A stretch of 55,811 nucleotides of DNA. Source: Woeseiaceae bacterium (GTDB taxonomy: Bacteria; Pseudomonadota; Gammaproteobacteria; Steroidobacterales; Woeseiaceae). The stretch is from NCBI GenBank assembly GCA_024640315.1, contig JAHEFF010000021.1, positions 1-55,811 of the forward strand, given 5' to 3'. The notes beneath the pieces were generated by a model, which worked only from the letters and a program-made list of their open reading frames with translations, had not been told where the DNA came from and made no database searches. Shown here piece after piece: positions 37,542-46,142 of the stretch. Each line of letters starts with the position of its first letter. Position 1 is the first letter of the stretch. A program made the translations under genes and the position numbers.

Positions 37542-38780
37542 TCAGGACAGCGCGTGTATCAGGCGCTCAATGTCATCCATGTCGTTGAAAACTGACGGCG
37601 ACACCCGAAAATGGTGCGCCGACACCGAGATCGTGATTTTTTCAGAATTCATCCGCTTGCGCAGCGCTTCCGCGTTCCCATCGTGGCGGAAGGAAACCAG
37701 CGCGGTGCCTGAGTTTCGCGGAGTGATTGGCGCGTAGCCTAGTGGCGGCAACGCATCCTGCAAGCGATCTATCAACGGTTGTCGATAAGCCTGAATTCGC
37801 TCGACGCCGACCTTCAGCAGGTAATCCAGTGAAAAGCCCAGCTGGCTGGCGATGATGTTAGCCTGCGTGCCCATCGCGAAGTGACCGAGCGCTGAATCGA
37901 GATGCTCGTAATCAGTGATTTTTTCACCGGCTTGCGGATTGGGAAATCCGAGTGGTCGCATTCGTTTGAGCTGGTTGTGTCCAAACCAGGGGCGCTTGAT
38001 TTCGGCCAGGCGGTCCTTGCGGACGTACATGAAGCCGAGGCCCATTTCGGCCATCAGCCACTTGTAAGCGGCGGCCGAACAGAAATCGACGCCGGAGTCA
38101 CGAACATTGAACGGTGTGCTACCGGCAGCATGGATAACGTCAGCATAAACATATGCACCTTCCGCGTGAGCGATCTCGCATAATCGCTTCAGGTCGTGCT
38201 GATGGCCATTGATAGTCGATACCAGGGATACGGACACGAGGCGCGTTTTGGAATTGATTGCTGCTTCGAATTTGTCCAGATCGATGCTGCCATCTTCTGA
38301 TGCACGAACATTGACGACATCCATGCCGTGCTTTGCCAGTTCAGAATAGGTTGGTAGCGAGCCGATGAAGTGCAACTCATCCGTTACAACCCGGCCCGGA
38401 ATCGCCGGAATCTCCAGTGCTTTCAGGATCAGGTTCTCACCGACTGTTGTACTTTGTACAAAACATATTTCATCTGTATCGGCGCCGATGAGCTTCGCAT
38501 AGTTTTCCATGATGAGTTGGCGTATAGCGAGATTGGAAAAGTCGCTCTGCGAAGAAAACGTCTTGTAATCAAGATAGTCGTTGATTGCCCGTCGCCCGCC
38601 ACGGCTTAGTGGATGCTGGCTGGCGCTGTTCAGATACGTTCCCTCAAAAGGAAAGAACGCGTCTTTGTGGGGCAGGGGAGACGATGGATCGAAATTGGTG
38701 TCGATAGCTGCGGCCGCTGCAGCCGTGTAGGGCAGGGCGGCGGCAGCGCCACCGATGAGACAAGCGCGACGAGTAAGCAT
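37542..38780 (-). CDS. exported class V aminotransferase/cysteine desulfurase-like PLP protein (Tat-like signal)
   Basis: About 412 residues from the ATG at 38780, preceded by GGGGAAA. The N-terminus MLTRRACLIGGAAAALPYTA has twin Arg followed by a hydrophobic stretch, resembling a Tat signal. The PLP lysine is in AAYKWLMAEMGLGF, with VYADVIHAAGSTPF upstream (cofactor Asp and His). This group covers isopenicillin N epimerase-like and desulfurase-like enzymes. Folding in the cytoplasm with PLP and Tat export is a plausible reason for the signal. Substrate unknown. Confidence 0.82.
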   Translation of the reverse strand: MLTRRACLIGGAAAALPYTAAAAAAIDTNFDPSSPLPHKDAFFPFEGTYLNSASQHPLSRGGRRAINDYLDYKTFSSQSDFSNLAIRQLIMENYAKLIGADTDEICFVQSTTVGENLILKALEIPAIPGRVVTDELHFIGSLPTYSELAKHGMDVVNVRASEDGSIDLDKFEAAINSKTRLVSVSLVSTINGHQHDLKRLCEIAHAEGAYVYADVIHAAGSTPFNVRDSGVDFCSAAAYKWLMAEMGLGFMYVRKDRLAEIKRPWFGHNQLKRMRPLGFPNPQAGEKITDYEHLDSALGHFAMGTQANIIASQLGFSLDYLLKVGVERIQAYRQPLIDRLQDALPPLGYAPITPRNSGTALVSFRHDGNAEALRKRMNSEKITISVSAHHFRVSPSVFNDMDDIERLIHALS

Positions 38781-38842
38781 GACAATTTCCCCAGGTTGCT
38801 CTGCCCACAGTGTAGCAAGTCCGGGGGTATTGCTGCCGCCAG

Positions 38843-39286
38843 TTATCTGAGATCGATGTCGTGTTCGATCCAGGCTTTGAGGCACATCGCCATGTGTGTC
38901 CAGCCACCACAATTGTCATGTGAGCCTTTGAGGCCGTCTGCATCGGTTTTCCAGCCTTCTTCGCTGATGGACAACATCGTATTGCCGTCATCCAGCGCTT
39001 CAAACTCAAATATCACTTTGACCGGGTATGACTCGCTGACGGTCTTCTTCCAGACTGCTGAGTCAAGGGTCAGCTCGATCAGTTCGTTTGCAACGATCCT
39101 GTCGACCACGACTGGCAGCTCTATCTCGTAGTGGGCCCAGCGCCAGCGAACTTCAGAGCCTTCCTCCAGATCACTGCTGGCCTGGCTTGTGAAGTAGTTG
39201 CAGAGTTTCTCGCGGGCGACGATGGCGTCAAATACCTCCTCGACGGGGCGAAGAATTTTCGTTTGTACTGTGTAATTTCGAGCCAT
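38843..39286 (-). CDS. SRPBCC/AHSA1-like protein
   Basis: 147 residues. Starts RNYTVQTKILRPVEEVFDAIVAREKLCNYF, the usual N-terminus of START/AHSA1-fold proteins with a hydrophobic ligand cavity, and ends GGWTHMAMCLKAWIEH. Such proteins are often encoded beside an ArsR repressor, as here, divergently, across 70 bp with a shared operator. Ligand unknown. Confidence 0.85.
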   Translation of the reverse strand: MARNYTVQTKILRPVEEVFDAIVAREKLCNYFTSQASSDLEEGSEVRWRWAHYEIELPVVVDRIVANELIELTLDSAVWKKTVSESYPVKVIFEFEALDDGNTMLSISEEGWKTDADGLKGSHDNCGGWTHMAMCLKAWIEHDIDLR

Positions 39287-39329
39287 TTCCCTACCTCCTC
39301 CGGCAAAACCTGCCTTGCTTGCAAAACAC

Positions 39330-39345
39330 GTTATAAAAATATAAC
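39330..39345. promoter_or_regulatory. ArsR-type operator (inverted repeat)
   Basis: GTTATA, four A, TATAAC: perfect six-base arms in the 70-bp gap between the divergent SRPBCC and ArsR genes, 11 bases before the ArsR start. Location and size fit an autoregulatory winged-helix repressor site controlling both genes. Confidence 0.65.
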
Positions 39346-39356
39346 ATGTTTGTCAA

Positions 39357-39707
39357 ATGACGAAACGAAAGACAGGCTCCGGGAAAGCGGAAGATCAGGA
39401 CGACCTGGTATTCAAAGCGTTGGCTGGCGCCGACCGAAGACGAATTCTCGACCTGTTGCGCGATGCACCGATGACGACCGGGGAAATCGGCAAGAACCTG
39501 CCGCAACTCGACAGGACCACGGTCATGCAGCATCTCGGAGTGCTCGAAAAAGCCCGGCTCATCATCAGCAAAAAAGAAGGCCGGTGCCGCTGGAACTACC
39601 TTGACGTCAGCCCGATCCAGCGCATCCACGAGCGCTGGATCCGGACCTACGCGGCCCCGTCGTCCGGCTTCCTGGCGCGACTTCAGACCGATCTTGAGTC
39701 TTTGTAA
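39357..39707 (+). CDS. ArsR family winged-helix repressor
   Basis: 116 residues. LAGADRRRILDLLRDAPMTTGEIGKNL and LDRTTVMQHLGVLEKARLI form the helix-turn-helix, and the GRCRWNYL wing follows. No metal-binding CxC motif is seen, so it probably senses a ligand or acts with the SRPBCC partner, not a metal. Divergent from the SRPBCC gene, with the inverted repeat just upstream. Confidence 0.88.
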   Translation: MTKRKTGSGKAEDQDDLVFKALAGADRRRILDLLRDAPMTTGEIGKNLPQLDRTTVMQHLGVLEKARLIISKKEGRCRWNYLDVSPIQRIHERWIRTYAAPSSGFLARLQTDLESL

Positions 39708-39770
39708 TCAGTGAATCAGCGCCTTTTGGAAAGCTGCAGAACAGCGTCTCAAATGATGCAGGACCTTCGC

Positions 39771-40349
39771 CTAGTACGAGGCTGCATCGAGAAACTCACG
39801 CAAGCTCGCGAAAGCAGCTTGCTGATTGTCCCAAAGTTCATAACTCGATTGTGCTGGTCCGGAAGACAGCAGTCGAAGGTCGCGTGATTCGGCAATAAAC
39901 CTGATCTGGTCGACGGTCACCTCGTAATAGGCATCCGCGGCGGAAGCCACCGGTTTAAGATAGACCGCTTCACTGGCACCGATCGAAGTCGGTCCCCAGC
40001 CCGCGAGTGACAATTGCAGTGGCTCCCCGTCAGCGAAGATGGTGACGGTTTCGAAACCGTCGCGTTGGCTGGACGGCGGGGTGTCCGGAATTGCGCTCCA
40101 AACACCGAACCAAAGGAAGTAGCGGTAGCCGCCCATGTTATTGACCCGGACGGGACCGACGTAAACGAAGTCCCTGGCATGGGCCGCATGAGCAGAATTA
40201 TCGCGATAGAAAATCAAAGGGGAAGCGGAAGACGTAATGGTGACTGCCGTCAGTGGATCGAGCTTCTCACGCACCGGCTCATTGGATGAGCTGCAGCCGG
40301 CAATACAGGCTGCGATGATCAGGAGCGTTGGCAGGTTTTTGAGTTTCAT
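39771..40349 (-). CDS. hypothetical lipoprotein at the end of the multihaem operon
   Basis: About 192 residues from ATG 40349. Lipobox IAGC followed by SSSNEP, so it is anchored in a membrane, possibly the outer one. The mature part is beta-rich (YFLWFGVWSAIPDTP, FADGEPLQLSLAGWGPTSI); no haem or metal motif. Not recognised. It follows the beta-barrel gene by 25 bp on the same strand and may be an accessory of the barrel. Confidence 0.75.
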   Translation of the reverse strand: MKLKNLPTLLIIAACIAGCSSSNEPVREKLDPLTAVTITSSASPLIFYRDNSAHAAHARDFVYVGPVRVNNMGGYRYFLWFGVWSAIPDTPPSSQRDGFETVTIFADGEPLQLSLAGWGPTSIGASEAVYLKPVASAADAYYEVTVDQIRFIAESRDLRLLSSGPAQSSYELWDNQQAAFASLREFLDAASY

Positions 40350-40374
40350 TGCGTTATTCGTAAATGCGCGTCGT

Positions 40375-42816
40375 TCAATACAAAAACTGGTAGCCGAGAT
40401 TGATGAAATAGGACTCACGGTCTTCCGTCAATATCACCGAGTCACGACTGGAAAACTGCATGCCCGCCTCGAGCTCGATTCGAAACCGTCGATCTTTACG
40501 ATACTGAAGTCGAATGCCTGGCGTGTAAATCCATTGCGTACTTTGATCAGATTTTATCTGCCTGTGATCAACACGAAACCGTGGATTGAATCTGAAGTAT
40601 CTGCCGATCGGAAAGCGGGTGTCCAGGTTTATGGACAGGACCTCGGTATTCTGCGAGTCGGAATAGCGAAGGCCGAGTAATGATACATCGCCTTCTTTAA
40701 TCAGGCTGCTGCCGACAAAATCGGTCGATATATAGGTATATTTTGATTCTGGTGTCGCAAAGACACCGCCTGATTCCGGCGTTGCATCGATGGTTGCGAG
40801 TGTTGTGTTGAAGTTGATCTGCAGCTTCGGCGTCAGCGGCCGTGAGAGCCCAAACGTCGCAGTCGTTGTTTGCGACGCGCGGTCCAGTGCCAGCTCGCGG
40901 ATTTCGTCTTCGGTGTAAAGAATAGCGAGCTCATCAAACTCGAATACGGGCTGCCCGATGAGGGCATTGCTCATGCTAAGCAGCGGACTGCGCCGCTTGT
41001 CGAACAGAGCGGTCATGGTGAATTCCCAGGGTAGCCTCACGCTACCCTGGAGGAACAGGCTGCTGATTTCGTCGAATGACGTATCGTAGTCGATCTGACC
41101 CCAGAGGCTTTTGCCGTCGCCGAAGTAACGTGCCTCGGCACCGACGACCTGGCGATCCGTCAGGTCGTCGACGTTCTGCTGCAGGAAGAACACGCCGACG
41201 TCGAGGTTATCGATGATCGGTCCAAAATTGGTGCTGATGCCATAGAACGACCTGGAGCCGTCAATCCCGTCAGTGGTTGAATTGACCGGCTTTCCCACGA
41301 CCGTGTCGACTCTGATCAGGTCGGTGGCCTGGTAACTGAGGTTGAGTCCATCAAACCGGCCGAGCACACCGCCGGTATTTCGTGACTGCCGGCCAAGTCG
41401 GCCACGTAAGCCAAGTTTCGAGTCAGCGAGGTCGGCGAAGGCATAGGACACCCGAGCCTGATCCCCGTTTGGCTGGCCAAGGAAATCTTTTCGGTAGCCT
41501 GCTGTCAGGCGCGCGCTGAAGTCGAAGCGTTCACCACGCCGCCTGGCATCCAGGTTGATGTCGGAGTAGAGGGCCGACTGGCTCACAACCTGGTCGTTAT
41601 CATTCAGCTGATTCGCGTCACGCCGATAGTATTGTGAGATGTAAGACCTGAGATTCCACGTCTCCGGGCGCCGCCTGACGGTGCCGGGAGACGAGCTTGC
41701 TGCAACCGCGGCTTCAGCCGCACGTCTGCCCGGTTGAGTCACCAGCGCTGCCAGTCGCTGTTTCACCCGATCAGCACCTTCGTGATCAGGATAGGTGGCA
41801 AGGTAGCGCTGATATTCAGCCTTCGCATGAGCCATCTGCCCATTGCGTTCCCGCGCCAGGGCCAGGTACTCCTGTGCCTGGGGCTGATACTGATTCTCTG
41901 GCTGTTGCAGTACTTTGGTGTAAATCTGGACCGCTCGCGATAATTCGCCGGTTGTCATCAGGCGTTTCGCTTCTGCCATCAACTCGGCCAGCTTCGCCTC
42001 GTCGGCGGATGTGCCGGCCAGGTCTGTGGGAGTGCTATTCGCGGCAGGCGGCACAACAATCTCAGTGCTTGTATTCTCTAGCTCCGCGTTCGCGCTTTCG
42101 CGATCAATCCAGGCCGTCGGAAATTCCAGCCGAAGCTCTGTCAGGGCCCTGGCCGCCGCATCGGAACTGTCGAAGTAACCTACTCGCAGCCGATGCCAGG
42201 CTTTCCCGTCTATGACGACTTCAGAAACCATCAACTCCTGCCCGGGGCCGAGATCGAGTTTGGAAAAATCGGCCATGGCAGGTGGCCTCTCCGAGGATTG
42301 CAGGTTGATCACATATCGCGGCGTCGGAGCGGCAGCCCGCCGTACTTGTGTGCTCACCGGACGACTATCCGTAGCTGGGGCGATGGCCGGATTCGTGCCC
42401 ATTCTGACCGTAATGATTACGTGCCGGGCACTCGCGAAAGGCTCTACGGAAAATCCGACCGCGCTGCTGAAATTCAGACGCAGGAACGTACCCAGTGATG
42501 ACTCTCCGTCGTACTCGACATCAACCAGGTTGGCCAGATCCGCCGATGCCGGCCGAAAGCGCTCTTGTGTGAGAGCCGCGAGCGGGGCAACGCCGGTGCA
42601 AATGGAGGTCGGCTCGATTTGAATTCGCAGTTGATCGCCGCCAGTGCCCGGATCGTGTCCGAGATACTGAACATCACAATTGAACGAGACGGTGATGACA
42701 GCCAGGTCGCCCACGCGCGATACCTTCGTCCCGGCGACGAATCCCGATGCAGCCATCACCGGGCAAGAAGCCAGGATTATCGAGATCACGACGAGGAGAC
42801 GAAACATTCTGATCAT
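40375..42816 (-). CDS. outer-membrane beta-barrel protein with AMIN-like, SPOR-like and TPR regions
   Basis: About 813 residues with a signal peptide (VISIILASCPVMAASG). In order: a beta domain resembling AMIN (about 22-135), a SPOR-like peptidoglycan-binding domain (RYVINLQSS ... WHRLRVGYF, about 163-235), two or so TPR units (about 265-350), and from about 395 a long run of amphipathic strands that ends in an aromatic residue (GYQFLY) as BAM substrates do. The frame extends to 42954, but ATG 42816 or 42807 starts the signal peptide. It comes 104 bp after the giant cytochrome gene. I infer that it forms the outer-membrane pore for the cytochromes; similarity to MtrB/PioB was not evident by eye. 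Confidence 0.8.
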   Translation of the reverse strand: MIRMFRLLVVISIILASCPVMAASGFVAGTKVSRVGDLAVITVSFNCDVQYLGHDPGTGGDQLRIQIEPTSICTGVAPLAALTQERFRPASADLANLVDVEYDGESSLGTFLRLNFSSAVGFSVEPFASARHVIITVRMGTNPAIAPATDSRPVSTQVRRAAAPTPRYVINLQSSERPPAMADFSKLDLGPGQELMVSEVVIDGKAWHRLRVGYFDSSDAAARALTELRLEFPTAWIDRESANAELENTSTEIVVPPAANSTPTDLAGTSADEAKLAELMAEAKRLMTTGELSRAVQIYTKVLQQPENQYQPQAQEYLALARERNGQMAHAKAEYQRYLATYPDHEGADRVKQRLAALVTQPGRRAAEAAVAASSSPGTVRRRPETWNLRSYISQYYRRDANQLNDNDQVVSQSALYSDINLDARRRGERFDFSARLTAGYRKDFLGQPNGDQARVSYAFADLADSKLGLRGRLGRQSRNTGGVLGRFDGLNLSYQATDLIRVDTVVGKPVNSTTDGIDGSRSFYGISTNFGPIIDNLDVGVFFLQQNVDDLTDRQVVGAEARYFGDGKSLWGQIDYDTSFDEISSLFLQGSVRLPWEFTMTALFDKRRSPLLSMSNALIGQPVFEFDELAILYTEDEIRELALDRASQTTTATFGLSRPLTPKLQINFNTTLATIDATPESGGVFATPESKYTYISTDFVGSSLIKEGDVSLLGLRYSDSQNTEVLSINLDTRFPIGRYFRFNPRFRVDHRQIKSDQSTQWIYTPGIRLQYRKDRRFRIELEAGMQFSSRDSVILTEDRESYFINLGYQFLY

Positions 42817-42920
42817 GGCAAAGTTAAAAACCGCCGCCCGAAATGCGATTTCCCCGGATGGACGCGTCCGTATACGCGTGGCCACGAGCCTGAACAGATG
42901 TGTATATCGCTGAACATTTC

Positions 42921-45900
42921 TCAGTCGAAGCCATTGTCGCTGATCCGATGGCAACCTCTGCCACCGCCGCTGCAGTCCCGGTTTTGCGAAACCGTACCGT
43001 TCTCGCCACCGATGTGGGCGCCCTTGCGCTTAAAATCATTTGCATGACAAGCGGCGCAATCCGGCTGGAATGCCGCATTCGGCCAGTTGACCGCTTCCGA
43101 ATTGCTTTGATGGCATGCGGTACAGGCCAGGTTGCCCCGGTGGTCCAGCGGCTCGAAAGGCAGGCCGGAATGCGAGAAGTTGTCCGGCAGCCAACCGTTT
43201 GTGTCGTGGCAGACGCTACAGTCCTTCTGGGTGTTGAAGTGACCCTGATTCTTGCCGGTCGCCGTGACGCCGTTGTGGCACGAAGTGCACGAGCCCAGGA
43301 CCTGCGTATGGTCTACCCTGACAACGGGCGACCATCTGACCGGGCTGTGGCAGTCCTCACAGACATTGGTTGTCTGGGCATGTGTTGCGTTCTTGCCCGT
43401 TGCATCCGTGCCGTTGTGGCAACTGAAGCAATTGCCGGTGATGTTCACGTGATCGAAGTTGGCCGGTATCCAGCCGACTGTCGTATGGCAGTCGTCGCAA
43501 TTGTCGCCGCTGGCGATATGTGTCGGGTGCTTGCCGGTGGCAATCGTGCCGTTGTGGCAGGACGAGCAGCTACCGATCACTTGCGTATGGTCGACTCTGT
43601 CGACGGGTGCGAAAACGACGTTGTTGTGGCAGTCCTCGCAGGTGTTCGTGGTTTGAACATGAGTTTGGTTCTTGCCAATCGCCCGCGTGCCGTTATGGCA
43701 GCTGAAGCAGTTGTCCGCGATGGCGGAGTGGTCGAAGGTTGCCGGAATCCAGCCGTTGGTGGTGTGGCAGTCATCGCAGGTATTGCCGCTGGCAATGTGA
43801 GCTGGATGCTTACCGGTGGCAACCGTGCCGTTGTGACAGGATGAACAGACACCAATGACTTGCGTATGGTCGACCCTGTCGACCGGCGCGAAAAGCACTT
43901 TATTGTGGCAGTCCTCGCAGACGTTGGACGCCTGGATATGCGTCGGGTTCTTGCCGATGGCCTCGGTGCCGTTGTGGCAACTGAAGCAATTGCCGGTGAT
44001 ATTGACGTGATCGAAATTCGCCGGTAGCCAGCCATTGGTGGTATGGCAATCATCGCAGGTGTCGCCACTGGTAATGTGGGTTGGGTGTTTGCCGATGGCA
44101 ATATTGCCATTGTGGCAGGACGAACAGACGCCAATGACCTGCGCGTGGTCAACCCTGTCAGCCGGTGCGAACAACACGCTGTTATGACAGTCCTCGCAGA
44201 CGTTGGACGTCTGGATATGCGTCGGGTTTTTGCCAATGGCCTCGGTGCCGTTATGGCAGCTGAAGCAGTTGCCCGTAATATTGACGTGATTGAAGTTGGC
44301 CGGCACCCATCCGTTGGTCGTGTGACACTCGTCGCAGGTATCGCCGCTGGTGATATGCCCGGGACCCTTGTCCACGGCTATCGTGCCATTGTGACAGGAA
44401 GAACATGCCCCGATAACCTGCAAATGCTCAACCCTGTCGGCAGGCGCGAAGATCACGTTGTTGTGGCAGTCCTCGCAAACATTGGTTGTCCGGATATGTG
44501 TCGGGTTCTTGCCGATGGCCTCTGTGCCGTTGTGGCAATCAAAACAATTGTTCACGATCGTCGCGTGATCGAAGGCTGCCGGGATCCAGCCGACTGTGGT
44601 GTGGCAGTTGTCGCAATTATTGCCGCTGTTAATGTGTGTCGGATGCTTGCCGATGGCAATCCTGCCGTCGTGACAGGATGAGCAGGTACCGATTACCTGC
44701 GTATGGTCGACTCTGTCGGCAGGCGCGAAGAGAACGTTGTTATGACAGTCTTCACAGGTGTTGGAGGTCTGAATATGTGTGGCGTTTTTGCCGATGGCGT
44801 CGCTGCCGTTGTGGCAACTGAAACAATTGCCGGTGATGTTCACGTGATCGAAATTGGCAGGTACCCAGGCACTCGACGTATGGCAGTCCTCGCAGTTGTT
44901 ACCACTGGTAATGTGAGTCGGGTGCTTTCCGGTCGCTATCACGCCGTTATGGCAGGATGAGCACGAGCCAATGACCTGGGTATGATCGACCCTGTCCACC
45001 GGTACCCACATAACATTGTTGTGGCAGTCCTCGCAGGCGTCGGTCGTCTGAACATGCGTTGGGTTCTTGCCGGTCGCATCGGTGCCGTCGTGGCAGCTGA
45101 TGCAGCTTCCGACAACGTTCGCATGGTCGAAGAATGCCGGTACCCAGCCGATCGTCGTATGGCAATCGTCACAATTGTCACCACTGTTGATATGCGTTGG
45201 GTGCTTACCTATAGCGATCGTGCCGTTGTGGCAGGAGGAACAGGCGCCTATGACCTGGGTATGGTCGACCCGGTCGGCGGGTGTAAAGAGGACGCTGTTA
45301 TGACAGTCCTCGCAGATATTGGTCGTCTGGATATGCGTTGAGTTCTTACCGATTGCCTCTGTGCCGTTGTGACAGCTGAAGCAATTGCCCGTTATGTTGA
45401 CGTGATCGAAGTTGGCCGGTACCCAACCGTTAGTCGTGTGGCAATCGTCACAGGTATCGCCGCTTGCGATGTGAGCTGGGTGTTTACCGATGGCGATTGT
45501 GCCGTTGTGGCAGGATGAGCAAGTACCGATAACCTGCATGTGATCGACGGCGACAACCGGTGCAAAAAAGTCAGTGGTATGGCAATCCTCACAAATTGTT
45601 GTGGTCTGTATGTGATTGGCACTCTTGCCAGTCGCGTCAATGCCGTTATGGCAGCCGACACAGTTTCCGGCGACGTTGATATGGTCGAAGAACGCCGGTA
45701 TCCAGCCGTTAGTCTGGTGGCAGTTATCGCATTGTTCGTTCGTGGCAATATGATTGACTGACTTTCCGGTCGCTGTGATACCGTTGTGGCAAGTTACGCA
45801 ACTGCCGGTAACTGCTGTGTGATCCATATAGAACACAGGGCTCCAGGCAGACGTCGTATGGCAGTCATTGCAAAAGCCGGTCGTTTGTACGTGATCGGCA

Positions 45901-46142
45901 GGCCGCTGAGAGGCACGTACGAGCGTGGCGGAGGAGTGACAACTTGCGCAGAGGGGCAGCGTGGCATTAAACACACCGCCGATATGGCACCCCTCACACG
46001 TGACGTTCGTATGCGCGCCGTCAAGCTCAAAGCCCGTGCTGAAGTGATCGAAAGTCTGTTGTGCGGCCGATACGGACAACGCGGAATAGGCGAGTACCAC
46101 CGAAAAAAATATGGCGAGCACTTTCAGTGCTTTCATGATCAT
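42921..46142 (-). CDS. giant multihaem c-type cytochrome, 43 CXXCH plus one CX6CH
   Basis: About 1073 residues from ATG 46142, which overlaps the 21-haem stop by four bases (ATGA); ATG 46136 is the alternative start. A signal peptide (VLAIFFSVVLAYSALSVSAA) is followed by 43 CXXCH motifs and a final CSGGGRGCH near the C-terminus. Haems 4-39 form nine tandem units of exactly 93 residues, each with four haem modules spaced 23, 23, 23 and 24 residues. Each spacer holds a conserved His (GKxPTHI, FDHVNITGN, VDHTQVIG) that could be a distal ligand, so bis-His haems are likely. The modules resemble the class III/cytochrome c7-like cytochromes. Expected to be exported and act as a long electron wire. 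No membrane helix or known ligand-binding domain is visible. Confidence 0.93.
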   Translation of the reverse strand: MIMKALKVLAIFFSVVLAYSALSVSAAQQTFDHFSTGFELDGAHTNVTCEGCHIGGVFNATLPLCASCHSSATLVRASQRPADHVQTTGFCNDCHTTSAWSPVFYMDHTAVTGSCVTCHNGITATGKSVNHIATNEQCDNCHQTNGWIPAFFDHINVAGNCVGCHNGIDATGKSANHIQTTTICEDCHTTDFFAPVVAVDHMQVIGTCSSCHNGTIAIGKHPAHIASGDTCDDCHTTNGWVPANFDHVNITGNCFSCHNGTEAIGKNSTHIQTTNICEDCHNSVLFTPADRVDHTQVIGACSSCHNGTIAIGKHPTHINSGDNCDDCHTTIGWVPAFFDHANVVGSCISCHDGTDATGKNPTHVQTTDACEDCHNNVMWVPVDRVDHTQVIGSCSSCHNGVIATGKHPTHITSGNNCEDCHTSSAWVPANFDHVNITGNCFSCHNGSDAIGKNATHIQTSNTCEDCHNNVLFAPADRVDHTQVIGTCSSCHDGRIAIGKHPTHINSGNNCDNCHTTVGWIPAAFDHATIVNNCFDCHNGTEAIGKNPTHIRTTNVCEDCHNNVIFAPADRVEHLQVIGACSSCHNGTIAVDKGPGHITSGDTCDECHTTNGWVPANFNHVNITGNCFSCHNGTEAIGKNPTHIQTSNVCEDCHNSVLFAPADRVDHAQVIGVCSSCHNGNIAIGKHPTHITSGDTCDDCHTTNGWLPANFDHVNITGNCFSCHNGTEAIGKNPTHIQASNVCEDCHNKVLFAPVDRVDHTQVIGVCSSCHNGTVATGKHPAHIASGNTCDDCHTTNGWIPATFDHSAIADNCFSCHNGTRAIGKNQTHVQTTNTCEDCHNNVVFAPVDRVDHTQVIGSCSSCHNGTIATGKHPTHIASGDNCDDCHTTVGWIPANFDHVNITGNCFSCHNGTDATGKNATHAQTTNVCEDCHSPVRWSPVVRVDHTQVLGSCTSCHNGVTATGKNQGHFNTQKDCSVCHDTNGWLPDNFSHSGLPFEPLDHRGNLACTACHQSNSEAVNWPNAAFQPDCAACHANDFKRKGAHIGGENGTVSQNRDCSGGGRGCHRISDNGFD
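43290..45800 (-). repeat. nine tandem 279-bp repeats inside the giant cytochrome gene
   Basis: 2511 bases = 9 x 279. Each repeat encodes one 93-residue tetrahaem unit starting at the first of four motifs (CSSCH or CVTCH, then CDDCH/CDNCH/CEDCH/CDECH, then mostly CFSCH, then CEDCH). Unit length is constant while synonymous positions differ, so the array is old and under protein-level selection. The first unit (nearest 45800) is the most divergent in motif wording. Confidence 0.95.

Noticed and set aside
42900..44960. Long plus-strand open frames opposite the giant cytochrome (42900-43844, 44043-44681, 44703-44960)
   Set aside because: They are the antisense of the Cys/His repeat and stay open because the repeat lacks the relevant stop triplets; no ribosome sites or plausible domains.
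43290..45800. Periodic repeat as a possible CRISPR or satellite array
   Set aside because: Period is 279 bp, in frame, and encodes conserved haem motifs; no spacer structure.
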